Shown here piece after piece: positions 1 to 11,938 of a stretch of DNA of 48,386 nucleotides. Origin of the DNA: Guillardia theta CCMP2712. Its lineage: Eukaryota > Cryptophyceae > Pyrenomonadales > Geminigeraceae. Where the stretch lies: assembly GCF_000315625.1 (NCBI RefSeq), contig NW_005434631.1, forward strand, positions 329,783-378,168, read 5' to 3'. The stretch's first letter is position 1. Every line of letters starts with the position of its first letter. The translations under genes and the position numbers were made by a program. The notes beneath the pieces were generated by a model that saw only the letters and a program-made list of their open reading frames with translations, was not told where the DNA came from and searched no databases.

Positions 1-300
1 CCTCCTCCTCCTCCTCCTCCTCCTCCCTCCTCCTCCTCCTCCTCCTCCCTCCTCCTCCTCCTCCTCCTCCTCCTTCCCCTGATCTCTTGCTATCCCCCCC
101 CTCTCCACCTGATCTCCTCCTACTCCCCTTTCACCCACCCCTCCCTCCCTCACTTCCTCGCTCCATCCTCCTATCACTCTCCTGCTCCCTTCTTCCCTTT
201 CTTTCTGTATTCTTGCTCTTCCTTGGCCCTAGCCCCAGCCTCTATTCTTATCCATTGAGAGATGCCCCCTTGCTCATAATTTTCTCGTGGATATCCTTCG
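1..300. repeat. CCT microsatellite and CT-rich tract
   Basis: The first ~75 bases are an almost pure CCT/CTCCCT trinucleotide array, followed by pyrimidine-rich sequence to about base 240. An open frame across it (87-344) has only low-complexity Leu/Pro/Ser composition and no domain, so I treat the stretch as non-coding. It could be an intron or the 5' flank of the next gene. Confidence 0.85.
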
Positions 301-315
301 AAGAGTCAAACATAC

Positions 316-2120
316 ATGAAATCAGAAAGCTTGCCGTCATGTAACTCCTTCTTCTATGGATTCTGGCTTGTAGCTGCCACATCAGTCGTAATCTCATCGC
401 TCTTCATGCTCGGAAGAGCATCCTGCGGCATGGCGGGCCTGGATGAAGTTGACCTCACTCCACTTCTATTGTCAAACAGCACAATGCTCACTGGTAGCCC
501 GTTGACGGAGGACATCATTAGGCTGATAAAGCCTGAGGACGTGGATAAAGTCTCGTTGGACCCGAATCGCAGCAGCAGCGCGCTGCTTGCTTCTGCACTC
601 TTCTGGACTCGGAAGCGAGAAAGAAGATCAAGGAGCAGCTGTACAGAGCCTTTGCTGAAGTGCAGAGGATCAAACGACCGATGAGGAACAAAGATCTCTC
701 CTTCAACAACTCTCTCAAGTCTCTCTTGAGGCTCAAGGGTCTTGCTAGCAAAGCGTTCCAATCTTGCGGTGATTCAGGATGGATTCCAATGGTATCCCAG
801 CAAGCCTCGTTTGAAAGCGGTCTCAGGCTTGATGGGATCAAGCAAGAGCATAACATCTCTGAAAAATTCAAAATTCAGATGTGTTATGACAAGGGGCGGA
901 TGAGTGGGAAGATCCTTGTAGAGAAGAGGTTCGATTGTAACGAGGCCATGGAATTCTCTGGTGACCCTCAATATGTGAAGATGGTAAGGAATCAATCAGG
1001 ACCTGACGAGTTTTCATTCAACCTCCAAGGACCCGAGCTACATAGTTTGGTGTACAACATGAGGTACTTGGGGCAGTGCAGATATGAGTTACCTTTTAAA
1101 GTTACCACACCGGGCAAGTATTTCGTCAACTTGGTCTGGTGGAGAGAGAATTATAACGGAGCTACGGAGCTCTCGAACGGCTGGCTTCCTGCTCACTTTG
1201 ACCTGCCGCTGGGATTGGACGTTTTCATCCATTTGGGTGAGCCAGGAGACGATATGAAAGAAACGAGGGAAGCTTTGCAGAGGAATCGGAATGCCTCCGA
1301 TCTGCCCCTTTGTGACATGCGAGACAAAAATTATACCTACATGGACGGCCGATGGCTGTATATGTATGATGACGTCGAAAATATCTTCTACTCTCCAGCA
1401 CCGCAGCAGGTGAGACTGATTAGTGGAGGTGCGAGTATGTATACATGGGTCAATCTGGAGAAGTATTACTGGTACCCGTCTCGCTGCAAGCTCCGCCATT
1501 TCGAGGGCAAGCAAGCACTGAATTGCATAGCATCGAAGACTATTAGAATGCAAGGGGATTCTCACCTCAGAACCATCGCCAATGCCCTAAGTGACTTGGC
1601 TTGCGGTGTGCGGTCAGGAGGCTTCGATAGCGGCTGCGCCTCAGCTTGCAAACAGGCTGATTTGAGTCGAAATTGCTATCGAAAGGATGGGTTGGGTCAT
1701 GCTCCAGACTTCTTTGCGGACCAAGGTGCCGCGCTAAATGTGATCAACCTCGGCCAGCATTTTTGCGATGGAGAGCGCAAGATGAAATTTGCACAATACA
1801 AACAGAGCATTGACGCTGGTGTGGACAAGATGTCGAAACTTTCACCAGATGCTCGGAGGACGATGATTTGGCACGAAACCAATGCAGTCATGTTCAGAAA
1901 AGATTCTTGGATCGTGGGGTACGGCGATCAAAGGACGAATATCCGCATCGCGATGTACAACAGGTACGCAACAGCGAAAATGAAAGAACTTGGGATCACC
2001 GTCCTGCCGACTTTTTCTGCAAGCCTTGCGCTTGCACAGAATCCTGATGAAGCTCATTATCCATTGAAGTATCTGCAGCATAGCTCTGTGCAGTACCTGC
2101 TCAACTTTTTTTGCCAATAA
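316..2120 (+). CDS. PC-esterase / NXPE-like type II membrane protein, one frame break
   Basis: The first segment (316 to about 615) encodes a short cytosolic tail and one hydrophobic anchor (FWLVAATSVVISSLFML). The second segment, in another frame, runs to TAA at 2120. It contains a GDSH motif (QGDSHLR, near 1555) and a C-terminal D-x-x-H (DEAHY, near 2047). This is the Ser...Asp/His arrangement of the PC-esterase superfamily, which includes NXPE C-terminal and plant TBL/CAS1-type O-acyltransferases or esterases acting on glycans in the Golgi or ER. The two segments join smoothly if one G is missing near 615 (...TRK|ARKKIKEQ...), giving about 601 residues. A tiny intron is the alternative, but I could not find a convincing one. 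The family assignment rests on motifs and topology; the substrate is unknown. Confidence 0.65.
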
Positions 2121-2998
2121 ATTGAATCGTGTGAAAGACACTAGCTCCCAGGCACTTTAACCTGTTGACCGTCGGACACTTAGGAGGCCCTCCAACTTAT
2201 CACCGTACCAGCCGCGCAAGGTACACTAGTGCCCCCGGCACAGGCCGCGGCTGCACTGGGCCCGGTCACCGACCGTCAGCGGCCGGGCCGGCCCTGCCCA
2301 TTCGTACCGTAGTAACGATGGCATTCATGATGACTCAAGCAGCCCACCGTCGGCCGGCCACGGTACGGCGACCAACCGTTGAACTGCTGTCAATGATTGA
2401 TGCCGTAGCTTCAGAATGAGATGATTCCGGAACGCACCCGCGATGATGGCAGCGAAGGACAGGGAGGCCTCAGCCTGTCGGAAAGTCACCGTCAAGCCAC
2501 CGGCGGCGGGGCCCGCTGCCGCGCCGCGCGGCCGCTGCCGGCGCGCCCGGCCCGCACTGCGCGGCAATCATGAAATGACATTAACTGTCATAACGGTATT
2601 CCAATTCAACAATAACGGTCGTAACCGTTGATCTCCGGCCTCCAGGTGTTCCTCGAAAAAGAAAAAGCAACCAAGATGGAGGATGAATCAATACGTAGGG
2701 GTACATTTATGTGGTATAATAGGGGTGAGGGTGATGCTTGGCTTTGTCTTTTTTTTCTTCTCGAATGATTTGGCGCCATGCAGGCGACGGGGTGCATGGC
2801 ACGGAGGAGAGGAGTGGAGAGGGAGGTGTGGAGAGGAGAGAGCAGAAGGTAGTTCCCCAAGAGGGAAGGAACATGAGCAGAAAGAAAATGACAGATACGA
2901 ATCTTACTTGACGTTACAAAGATCGCTGAATGGTCTCTGGCAAGTTTTCGAATCCCATGTAGGCGGTGAGGATCGTCAGTTGAGCAAGGAGCAGGAAG
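2121..2998. promoter_or_regulatory. Intergenic region with CpG-rich cores and AACGG sites
   Basis: No gene is seen here. There are two very CpG-rich patches, about 2215-2300 (containing ggccgggccggcc) and 2499-2565. Around them lie several MYB-type AACGG/CCGTT cores: CCGTT at 2376-2380 and 2625-2629, AACGG at 2592-2596 and 2614-2618. The distal part, 2690-2760, has short G runs and a T tract. It lies upstream of the PH-repeat gene, so it probably includes that promoter. Promoter function is inference. Confidence 0.45.
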
Positions 2999-5900
2999 AT
3001 GCAGATGAGAAACATGAAAGCGCGTCCTAGCTTCGTTCTCTTGGTGCTTGTGCTGTGCAATCCGGGACAGCGTTTGGCGACGGCTTCAGCACACGTACCT
3101 GCAACAGCCTTGGGGCAGCGCTCTGCATTGCACATTAGCAGGGATGGTCATTCAAAAGTATTGAGGGTCAGAGGCGGTTCTCCTGCATTATTCTCACCAA
3201 TTCGGACATGCAAAGCAAACCAGATATGCAACCATGTATACGAAACTCTTGTCGCTCCCTTGGATTTTGTCAAGGAATACTGCAAGACGTCAAGATCTTG
3301 TCAGGAAGTGATGAACATGCTTTCTCGAGTTCCACAAATTGTCGATTCAGCCTGCTCCTCGAATGCTCTATGTTCGAGCATACATTCGACATTCATGTCT
3401 CTGTGGAAGAGTGACTCTATCCTTGCTATACATGCCGGTTTTGTTTCGATGGCCATTGCCCTCGATCTGGTAGCATCGCTGTTTTCGTCAGCAAAACTGC
3501 GCCCAGTCGATACACGTCGCACTCCTGGATGCGTTCCTCATAGCCGTGTGGTTACTGTTGGGTCCCGTGTTCGTGTAAAGGGACTTGCCAGTGCACGGCA
3601 ATACAACGGACTTGTGGGGGTTGTGAGGTCCAAGTATGGGAAGAGATTTGCTGTGGAGGTTTGGGGTTTCCCAGAAGATTTAATGCTCAAGTCCAAAAAC
3701 TTAGAGGTGATCGGATGCAGTTTGCTATCGATAGAATCGAAGAAATCGCAGCAAACAGAACAAGGCAAAGCCGACCTTGAAGAGAACATCACTGCTTTAG
3801 CTTCAAACCAAACGGTTGAAAAAGGTTATGATGACGAAACCATATCTGTAGACAACCAACCTCATCAAGCTTACCAGAAGAAAGTTAAAGAAGGGCCTTT
3901 ACAACCTGCTGAAAGCGAACAGCTACCGAAGGCATCAAAGAGGAAGACATTCGAGAACTACCTCGAAAAATTTACAGGTTTCAAACAAAAAACCTCGACT
4001 AGATTGGCAGATAGCGTTGCTCCAGCAGCTCATCATCAGGGCTGGCTCTACAGCCGTGAGCCCGCTCTCCTCGCCCTCTGGCATAAGCGTTGGTGCGTCG
4101 TCCGCCAGGGCCAGCTCGACCTCTACGAGGACGACAGCATGCAGAAGCTGGTCATGACGGTACCGCTGTCGCAGTGCCGGATCGAGAAGACGCGGGTGAT
4201 GGACGGGCGGCTACAGCAGGGGTGCGACTTCGAGTACGGGATCCGGGTGGTACTAGGGAAGGGGATCCTGATGGAGCTTGGGGCACAGGAGCGGCTTCTG
4301 GCGGCGGGGTCAGAGGAGGAGCGGGAGGGGTGGGGGGCGGCGTTGATGTCTTGCAGACAGGGAGTTTTAGTGCACAGCACATCTGAGAGGGCCTCTGATA
4401 AAATGCAGTCTATGAAGGATGCGCAAGGTAGCGATGGTCAGGGGATGAGTTCACAAGTTGCGAGATTTGGTGTCCAGCTGGGAAAGAGTGTCGAAACATT
4501 GTTTTCTTCGGATCCATCCACGTGGTTCGGAGGCGTGAAGGATATGATGCAAGAAGTGCAATCCAAGGCATCGGTAATGCGCTCTTGACTTAATCTGCAC
4601 CACTCTAACACTGGTTACAGATTGTTTTCGAGCGGTTGAAGAACAGCAGCGATTGGATAAGTGATGATGACGAGGATGACGGCAATGGTCTAGTCCGTGA
4701 CAGCGTGAACGCTCAAAGTCCCTCAGTTGCTCAATCTGTTGCGAGTCAGTCTGTGACGGAATCTTATTTCACTAATGACCGAATGGGTCATCAAACATTA
4801 CAGGACTCTCTTTTTCATGAGGAGGCGCTCAATGAGTCCGCCGCCGCTCCAAGTGGCAATTTCAAAGGGCATGAAGATCATCTCCGCACAACTGCAGCAA
4901 GTGAAAGTGTTTTGAAAGAGATTGAAGCAATTCAAAATGAATTAGCCGAAACTGCACAGAAGAAGGAGGATGCAGTCAAAAACGAGGATTATCAATTAGC
5001 TTCAGTGTTGAAGTCAAAAATTGATGGGCTCAAATCTAAAATTCACCAACTTCAACAGGGTCTAGCACCGGTGATATCAATAGGAAAAGACCAAATCGCA
5101 GCCCTTGGCCCCAATGACGTTTCTCAACCGATGCAGAAGCAACACCTGAAACCAGTCGAACCATACGTCAAAGGTGGATGGCTCTACAGCCGTGAGCCCG
5201 CTCTCCTCGCCCTCTGGCATAAGCGTTGGTGCGTCGTCCGCCAAGGCCAGCTCGACCTCTACGAGGACGACAGCATGCAGAAGCTGGTCATGACGGTACC
5301 GCTGTCGCAGTGCCGGATCGAGAAGACGCGGGTGATGGACGGGCGGCTACAGCAGGGGTGCGACTTCGAGTACGGGATCCGGGTGGTACTAGGGAAGGGG
5401 ATCCTGATGGAGCTTGGGGCACAGGAGCGGCTTCTGGCGGCGGGGTCAGAGGAGGAGCGGGAGGGGTGGGGGGCGGCGTTGATGTCTTGCAGGCAGGGGG
5501 CTCTAGAAGTCGGGGGGCGGCCGGAGGCCTCGGGACAGGGGACGGCGGGGAGGAACGAGACCGGGGAAGGGCTAGGGGGGCGTCTGGCGAAGTGGGGGGT
5601 AGTCATTGGAAAGCACTTTGAATCGCTCCTTACGGCAGATCCTCAGGACACGATCAAGAAGGTCAAGGAGGAGGCGGGGAAGCACGTGGGAGGGGTACTA
5701 GGGAAGCTGGACGACTTGATCAGCGACGAAGATGAAGCAAACGAATTTCCTCATACCGATGCAACAATATCGGTAATTAACATTTCTTGTTGCACGTGAT
5801 TTGATTGTACTGTTTGTTTACAGCGATTACAGGATCATAGAGAACATTCCTTGGAGGCTCCTCCTTCTCAGCCATCCATTACGATTGACCCAAGCATACA

Positions 5901-8900
5901 CCTCAGATATCCACCAGTGCGCCAGGGCTGGCTCTACAGCCGTGAGCCCGCTCTCCTCGCCCTCTGGCATAAGCGTTGGTGCGTCGTCCGCCAGGGCCAG
6001 CTCGACCTCTACGAGGACGACAGCATGCAGAAGCTGGTCATGACGGTACCGCTGTCGCAGTGCCGGATCGAGAAGACGCGGGTGATGGACGGGCGGCGAA
6101 GCACGTGTCCTAGATGCATGCTCACCTCGATGCACGCTGTCTTCACACAGGAAGGAAATATGGCTGATGGAGCTTGGGGCACAGGAGCGGCTTCTGGCGG
6201 CGGGGTCAGAGGAGGAGCGGGAGGGGTGGGGGGCGGCGTTGATGTCTTGCAGGCAGGGGGCTCTAGAAGTCGGGGGCGACCGGAGGCCTCGGGACAGAGG
6301 GCGGCGGGGAGGAACGAGACCGGGGAAGGGCTAGGCGGCCGTCCGGCGAAGTGGGGGGTAGCGATCGGGAAGGGGGTAGAGTCAGTGCTCTCAGCAGATC
6401 CTCAGGACACGATCAAGAAGGTCAAGGAGGAGGCGGGGAAGCACGTGGGAGGGGTACTGGGGAAGCTGGACGACTTGATCAGCGACGAAGAATCAGAGCA
6501 AGCAAGACCTGTAGGGTATGACGGGAGTGCAGGAGATGGTGAAATCAGCATCGCTGCAGGCGCCATGTTGCCTCCTCCTCCTCCTCCTTTACCTCCGCTC
6601 GATGCAGACCAGATGAAGGGGGTAGGCAGTGCATCTACGCCGATCCCTGTTGCCAAGCTCCCGAACTACGGTCCGACGTACCTGTCCCCAACAACAAGCG
6701 CGACAGAGAAGGCTCAGAGCACCACGACGGAAGAGCAGGCATTGAAGAAAGTGCCGTTTCGCAGTGTGCATGTCTTACCACGGGAGAGTGTGGTAGAGGA
6801 GCAGATCGTGAAGTATCCACGGATGCCCATGTATGGAGCCGAGTATCTTTCGCCGTCGAATCCGCAGTCGTCGACGATGCCATCGCAGCCGATGACGCCG
6901 ACGCTCTCGGCGTATGTACCCCCTATGATTTCTTCTTTACGACCAGTCGTGGAACCTGTGATGCACGAAGAAAAACTGTCTCAGACCTCCCTTGACATCA
7001 AGAGTGCTACAGAGTCCTTCACGCTTGACTGGGACAAGTGCATGACCGATGCGATTGGATCGTGGGGAGTTTTTGCCGGACACGAAGAGACCATTATTGA
7101 TCAGGAATTTCAGTACTCAACGAGACAAGAGTACGCAACAAATGAAGCTCAAGCACCAAAGGAAAACAAGCCGCTTCCTCCACCAGTGCGCCAGGGCTGG
7201 CTCTACAGCCGTGAGCCCGCTCTCCTCGCCCTCTGGCACAAGCGTTGGTGCGTCGTCCGCCAAGGCCAGCTCGACCTCTACGAGGACGACAGCATGCAGA
7301 AGCTGGTCATGACGGTACCGCTGTCGCAGTGCCGGATCGAGAAGACGCGGGTGATGGACGGGCGGCTACAGCAGGGGTGCGACTTCGAGTACGGGATCCG
7401 GGTGGTACTAGGGAAGGGGATCCTGATGGAGCTTGGGGCACAGGAGCGGCTTCTGGCGGCGGGGTCAGAGGAGGAGCGGGAGGGGTGGGGGGCGGCGTTG
7501 ATGTCTTGCAGGCAGGGGGCTCTAGAAGTCGGGGGGCGACCGGAGGCCTCGGGACAGAGGGCGGCGGGGAGGAACGAGACCGGGGAAGGGCTAGGGGGGC
7601 GTCTGGCGAAGTGGGGGGTAGCGATCGGGAAGGGGGTAGAGTCAGTGCTCTCAGCAGATCCTCAGGACACGATCAAGAAGGTCAAGGAGGAGGCGGGGAA
7701 GCACGTGGGAGGGGTACTGGGGAAGCTGGACGACTTGATCAGCGACGAAGAATCAGAGCAAGCAAGACCTGTAGGGTATGACGGGAGTGCAGGAGATGGT
7801 GAAATCAGCATCGCTGCAGGCGCCATGTTGCCTCCTCCTCCTCCTCCTCCTCCTTTTCCTCCGCTCGATGCAGACCAGATGAAGGGAGTAGGCAGTGCAT
7901 CTACGCCGATCCCTGTTGCCAAGCTCCCGAACTACGGTCCGACGTACCTGTCCCCAACAACAAGCGCGACAGAGAAGGCTCAGAGCACCACGACGGAAGA
8001 GCAGGCATTGAAGAAAGTGCCGTTTCGCAGTGTGCATGTCTTACCACGGGAGAGTGTGGTAGAGGAGCAGATCGTGAAGTATCCACGGATGCCCATGTAT
8101 GGAGCCGAGTATCTTTCGCCGTCGAATCCGCAGTCGTCGACGATGCCATCGCAGCCGATGACGCCGACGCTCTCGGCGTATGTACCCCCTATGGTGGAAT
8201 CTCTAACACAGCAACAGACTAAGGTCAAGGAACCTTACACGTTTCCTCTGACGTTGAACAGAACGCTGGTGTACACCAATCAGATCCTTGAATACGGAAA
8301 GGCCCTGTGGAAATATGAAATCGAAATGAATGCTGGAAAAACTCAAGACAATATGATTCCAGCTCCTTCCCCCCCTCCACCAGTACGCCAGGGCTGGCTC
8401 TACAGCCGTGAGCCCGCTCTCCTCGCCCTCTGGCACAAGCGTTGGTGCGTCGTCCGCCAGGGCCAGCTCGACCTCTACGAGGACGACAGCATGCAGAAGC
8501 TGGTCATGACGGTACCGCTGTCGCAGTGCCGGATCGAGAAGACGCGGGTGATGGACGGGCGGCTACAGCAGGGGTGCGACTTCGAGTACGGGATCCGGGT
8601 GGTACTAGGGAAGGGGATCCTGATGGAGCTTGGGGCACAGGAGCGGCTTCTGGCGGCGGGGTCAGAGGAGGAGCGGGAGGGGTGGGGGGCGGCGTTGATG
8701 TCTTGCAGCAGGGGGCTCTAGAAGTCGGGGGGCGACCGGAGGCCTCGGGACAGAGGGCGGCGGGGAGGAACGAGACCGGGGAAGGGCTAAGGGGGCGTCT
8801 GGCGAAGTGGGGGGTAGCGATCGGGAAGGGGGTAGAGTCAGTGCTCTCAGCAGATCCTCAGGACACGATCAAGAAGGTCAAGGAGGAGGCGGGGAAGCAC

Positions 8901-11397
8901 GTGGGAGGGGTACTGGGGAAGCTGGACGACTTGATCAGCGACGAAGATGAAGTTGCTGCTTATGACTCTGCTACGCTCGGATCTGCAGGAGAAATGATTC
9001 TTGGAGTGGGTGATTTGATGTTGCCTCCTGCAAGTGTGTCAGGTGGATCTTTTGTTTTCAAACCATCAGTGTTGGATGCTGTCAGGGAAACGGGAACGCC
9101 GGCTCAGACATCATTGACGTTAACAACTCCAGATACCCGACACGATGAAGGATATCTGCAACCAAAGAAGTCGCACGTGCCTGAATGGAAGGAGCCTCAA
9201 CCTGCCACGAGTACAGCAGATCCGAACATGCAATTGCACCTGACAATCGCGAGCAATGCACAGACCAATCCACCAGTACGCCAGGGCTGGCTCTACAGCC
9301 GTGAGCCCGCTCTCCTCGCCCTCTGGCATAAGCGTTGGTGCGTCGTCCGCCAGGGCCAGCTCGACCTCTACGAGGACGACAGCATGCAGAAGCTGGTCAT
9401 GACGGTACCGCTGTCGCAGTGCCGGATCGAGAAGACGCGGGTGATGGACGGGCGGCTACAGCAGGGGTGCGACTTCGAGTACGGGATCCGGGTGGTACTA
9501 GGGAAGGGGATCCTGATGGAGCTTGGGGCACAGGAGCGGCTTCTGGCGGCGGGGTCAGAGGAGGAGCGGGAGGGGTGGGGGGCGGCGTTGATGTCTTGCA
9601 GGCAGGGGGCTCTAGAAGTCGGGGGGCGGCCGGAGGCCTCGGGACAGGGGACGGCGGGGAGGAACGAGACCGGGGAAGGGCTAGGGGGGCGTCTGGCGAA
9701 GTGGGGGGTAGCGATCGGGAAGGGGGTAGAGTCAGTGCTCTCAGCGGATGTTGCACAAGGAGAAGCTAGTGAAGACTTAGGATCGAGAGATAAGTTGGGT
9801 GATATTGCCCCGACAGGATCGAAGCTTCAGACGTTCTTCAGTCCCCATGATGTTGTGTTGGAAGTCGGGGAGATGGAGCTCGGGTGGACGTCACCAGCTA
9901 CAGCTCTCGCGAGACCCCCGACTTCTTCAGTGCCATCGCAACCTACAGACAAAGTTTCAGATCCAGCCCCTAAGGAAATCAAACAAGCCATTACCCCTGG
10001 TTTTCATGATGCTGCTCCTGTTTTGCCAAACCAGGTCACAATCACCGCTCCCCCTTCACCTCCACCAGTGCGCCAGGGCTGGCTCTACAGCCGTGAGCCC
10101 GCTCTCCTCGCCCTCTGGCATAAGCGTTGGTGCGTCGTCCGCCAAGGCCAGCTCGACCTCTACGAGGACGACAGCATGCAGAAGCTGGTCATGACGGTAC
10201 CGCTGTCGCAGTGCCGGATCGAGAAGACGCGGGTGATGGACGGGCGGCTACAGCAGGGGTGCGACTTCGAGTACGGGATCCGGGTGGTACTAGGGAAGGG
10301 GATCCTGATGGAGCTTGGGGCACAGGAGCGGCTTCTGGCGGCGGGGTCAGAGGAGGAGCGGGAGGGGTGGGGGGCGGCGTTGATGTCTTGCAGGCAGGGG
10401 GTGCTGTTTGGTTCATCCTCTCATGCTGGAGGTCGAAACACTGACTCCTCAAATCAGCTGCAGAATGCCCGTGCAGAACAGGGAGGAGAGCCAGTGTTGG
10501 ATATTGGTAGGAGAATCGCTGCTGTTGGTGTCGGGTTGGGGAAGAGCGTTGAGAAGCTGATATCTTCTGATTACACCCCGATCGTCTCAGGAATTTGATC
10601 CACCTGTTTCCTTGCTGTTCCTTTGACGGTTCACCACAGGCATGAGGGAAGTGACAGCAAGAGCCTCGTCCGAGATCCGTCAAGCCTTTGCGGAGGGTGT
10701 GTCTGCGGAGCTCCAAAGCACGGCAGGAGGCCTCCAGGCTCCCATCGAGTCATTCGAAGCATCTTATAAGGCTTCAGCTCACAGCAGCAACTCGCTGCTG
10801 CCTCCGCCTCCGCCTCCTCAGCCTCAAGATCCTCCAGCAACAGCTTCGCAGCAGCCAGTTGCTCCTCCTCCTCCTCCTCCTCCAGTGCAGTCTCAGGTGC
10901 AGTCACAGCCTACTTGCACAGAGGCAGCACAGGTTGCTGTGCCACTGTATCAGCCTCCTCCTCCACCACCACCCGTCGGTCAACTTCCTTCAGTGGACCT
11001 GCCGCCTCCGCCTCCGCCTGCCTTGGTTGTCCCAGGTCAATGTCCTCGTCTTCTGAAATCAGATTTTTACACGTCATCAGGCCTGCAAAGTGCGAATGTG
11101 TCGCCCGTGTTGTCTCCGCCTCCAGCTCCTCCAGGTGCGTCGTGATGTTCCTGTAGTTCAAGGCAGCAGGATTGAACGCTCCGACCTGTTTCAGGGCAGA
11201 GTCAAGGACGAGAGGCATCGGAAGGGAACACACCCAAGGTATGTGTCTACTCCCATCCTCAAGGGTGTCGAGGTGTAACTGTGTTCCGATAGGATGACCC
11301 GCCACCTCCCTACATCCCAGACAAGATCAGCTTCCCTCCTCCTCCTCCTCCTCCTCCTCTGCAGTCAATCCCACCACCCTCTTCTCATTCCTTGTAA
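2999..11397 (+). CDS. Giant secretory protein with seven PH-domain cassettes
   Basis: The N-terminus has a signal peptide (SFVLLVLVLCNP), then a LRVRGG motif and a hydrophobic segment near residue 140. A small SH3/KOW-like domain follows (GSRVRVKGL...YNGLVGVV, residues ~184-240), then PH copy 1 (~347-455). Exon 2 (4621-5772) adds a UVR-like coiled coil (~620-670) and PH copy 2. Exon 3 (5824 to ~10583) holds copies 3-7, separated by Pro-rich or unique linkers. The tail exons (10640-11134, 11195-11238, 11293-11397) are poly-Pro and end ...PYIPDKISF... with TAA. Introns at 4574-4620 and 5773-5823 are canonical. The chain breaks at 8706 (one G fewer than sister copies) and at the 10584 donor. With one G added at each, all exons sum to 2711 codons. 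PH domains usually bind phosphoinositides or proteins; the actual role is unknown. This could also be a decaying gene or a repeat-collapse assembly artefact. Confidence 0.7.
4040..10400 (+). repeat. Seven near-identical ~325-bp PH-domain cassettes
   Basis: Copies begin with GGCTGGCTCTACAGCCGTGA at about 4040, 5176 (one variant base), 5926, 7195, 8392, 9285 and 10077. Each encodes GWLYSREPALL...LMSCRQG. Across ~325 bp they differ by only a handful of bases (such as ccagg/ccaag, cataag/cacaag), whereas several linkers between them share nothing. The cassettes are much more GC-rich than the linkers and are usually preceded by a codon set reading PPVRQ. Copy 3 is internally replaced at about 6096-6160. 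Copy 5 lacks one G at 8706. Such identity suggests recent amplification or ongoing gene conversion. Confidence 0.9.
5905..8193 (+). repeat. Tandem ~1.26-kb duplication (PH plus linker)
   Basis: The block from the cassette at ~5926 through the proline-rich linker ending near 6930 is repeated at about 7195-8193, an offset of ~1260 bp. The linker part (6270-6930 versus 7530-8193) is almost base-identical, including the segment encoding YGPTYLSPTT and MYGAEYLSP. Differences are mainly a longer CCT run in the second copy (7831 onwards) and the damaged PH centre in the first. Unique sequence separates the two copies (6931-7180). Confidence 0.85.
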
Positions 11398-11938
11398 ACT
11401 TCAAAGATTTAGTGAGGTTCAGCTGAAGTTCAGTTCAACTTTCACTTGCCATGTTGGTTCACCTTGCCCCGCGGCTTGTTCCAAGGACAGTCACACTATC
11501 ACAGAGTAGACTCATCCACTCTGTACGGTCATCATGCGGCACAGCCCGGCCCTCCCGGCGCCGCCGGACTCGGGACGGGTTCAACGGGGCTGGTTCCCGA
11601 GTCCGAAGTTCGCTGAGTGACGGCCGGGCCGGCGGCACTCAGCCGCCCGGGGCCGGAACTTTTCCGGAAAAAGATGGTCTACCATCTTCACCGGTCACGA
11701 CCAACAAATTTTCTGGGGATGTCCTTGGGGAACGAGATGGGGAGATGTAGAGGGGAGCGAGGAGAGCAGCGAGGCAGAAGAAGTTGATGAAGTTGATGAT
11801 GAGAACAGCTGTCATGATGATGAGCTGATGAGATCAACTCGATCTGCGAGCAGAGTGAGCTCGTGCGAGCTAGCGGTTCTTGGGTGAAGGACGAGTTGTT
11901 CAGTTGGCATGGTGTGGCTGTAAGCTCAAACCTGCGCT
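11398..11938. other. Intergenic region with CpG core and hairpins
   Basis: No gene is seen. A CpG-rich core (11540-11660) contains an 11-bp perfect inverted repeat, CGGACTCGGGA at 11565-11575 and its complement at 11595-11605, with a 19-nt spacer. It also contains ggccgggccggc. Just downstream, 11671-11688 forms an 8-bp stem (AAGATGGT/ACCATCTT) with a 2-nt loop. The rest, up to the transporter start, is purine-mixed with repeated ATGATGA and GAGCG motifs. It probably holds the transporter promoter. Confidence 0.5.

Noticed and set aside
87-344. 85-codon open frame at the left edge
   Set aside because: Leu/Pro/Ser-only translation of a CT microsatellite; no domain.
4040-10400. Possible CRISPR-like or satellite array
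   Set aside because: Repeats are ~325 bp and coding, spacers are hundreds of bases and mostly in frame; no cas genes.
4090-10444. Repeated long open frames in a second plus frame and on the minus strand across the PH cassettes
   Set aside because: They are shadows of the GC-rich cassette and recur only because the DNA repeats; the PH frame alone gives a recognisable fold.
11570-11610. GGTTCCCGAGTCC resembling a tRNA T arm
   Set aside because: No acceptor or anticodon arms can be folded around it; the stem is explained by the simple inverted repeat.
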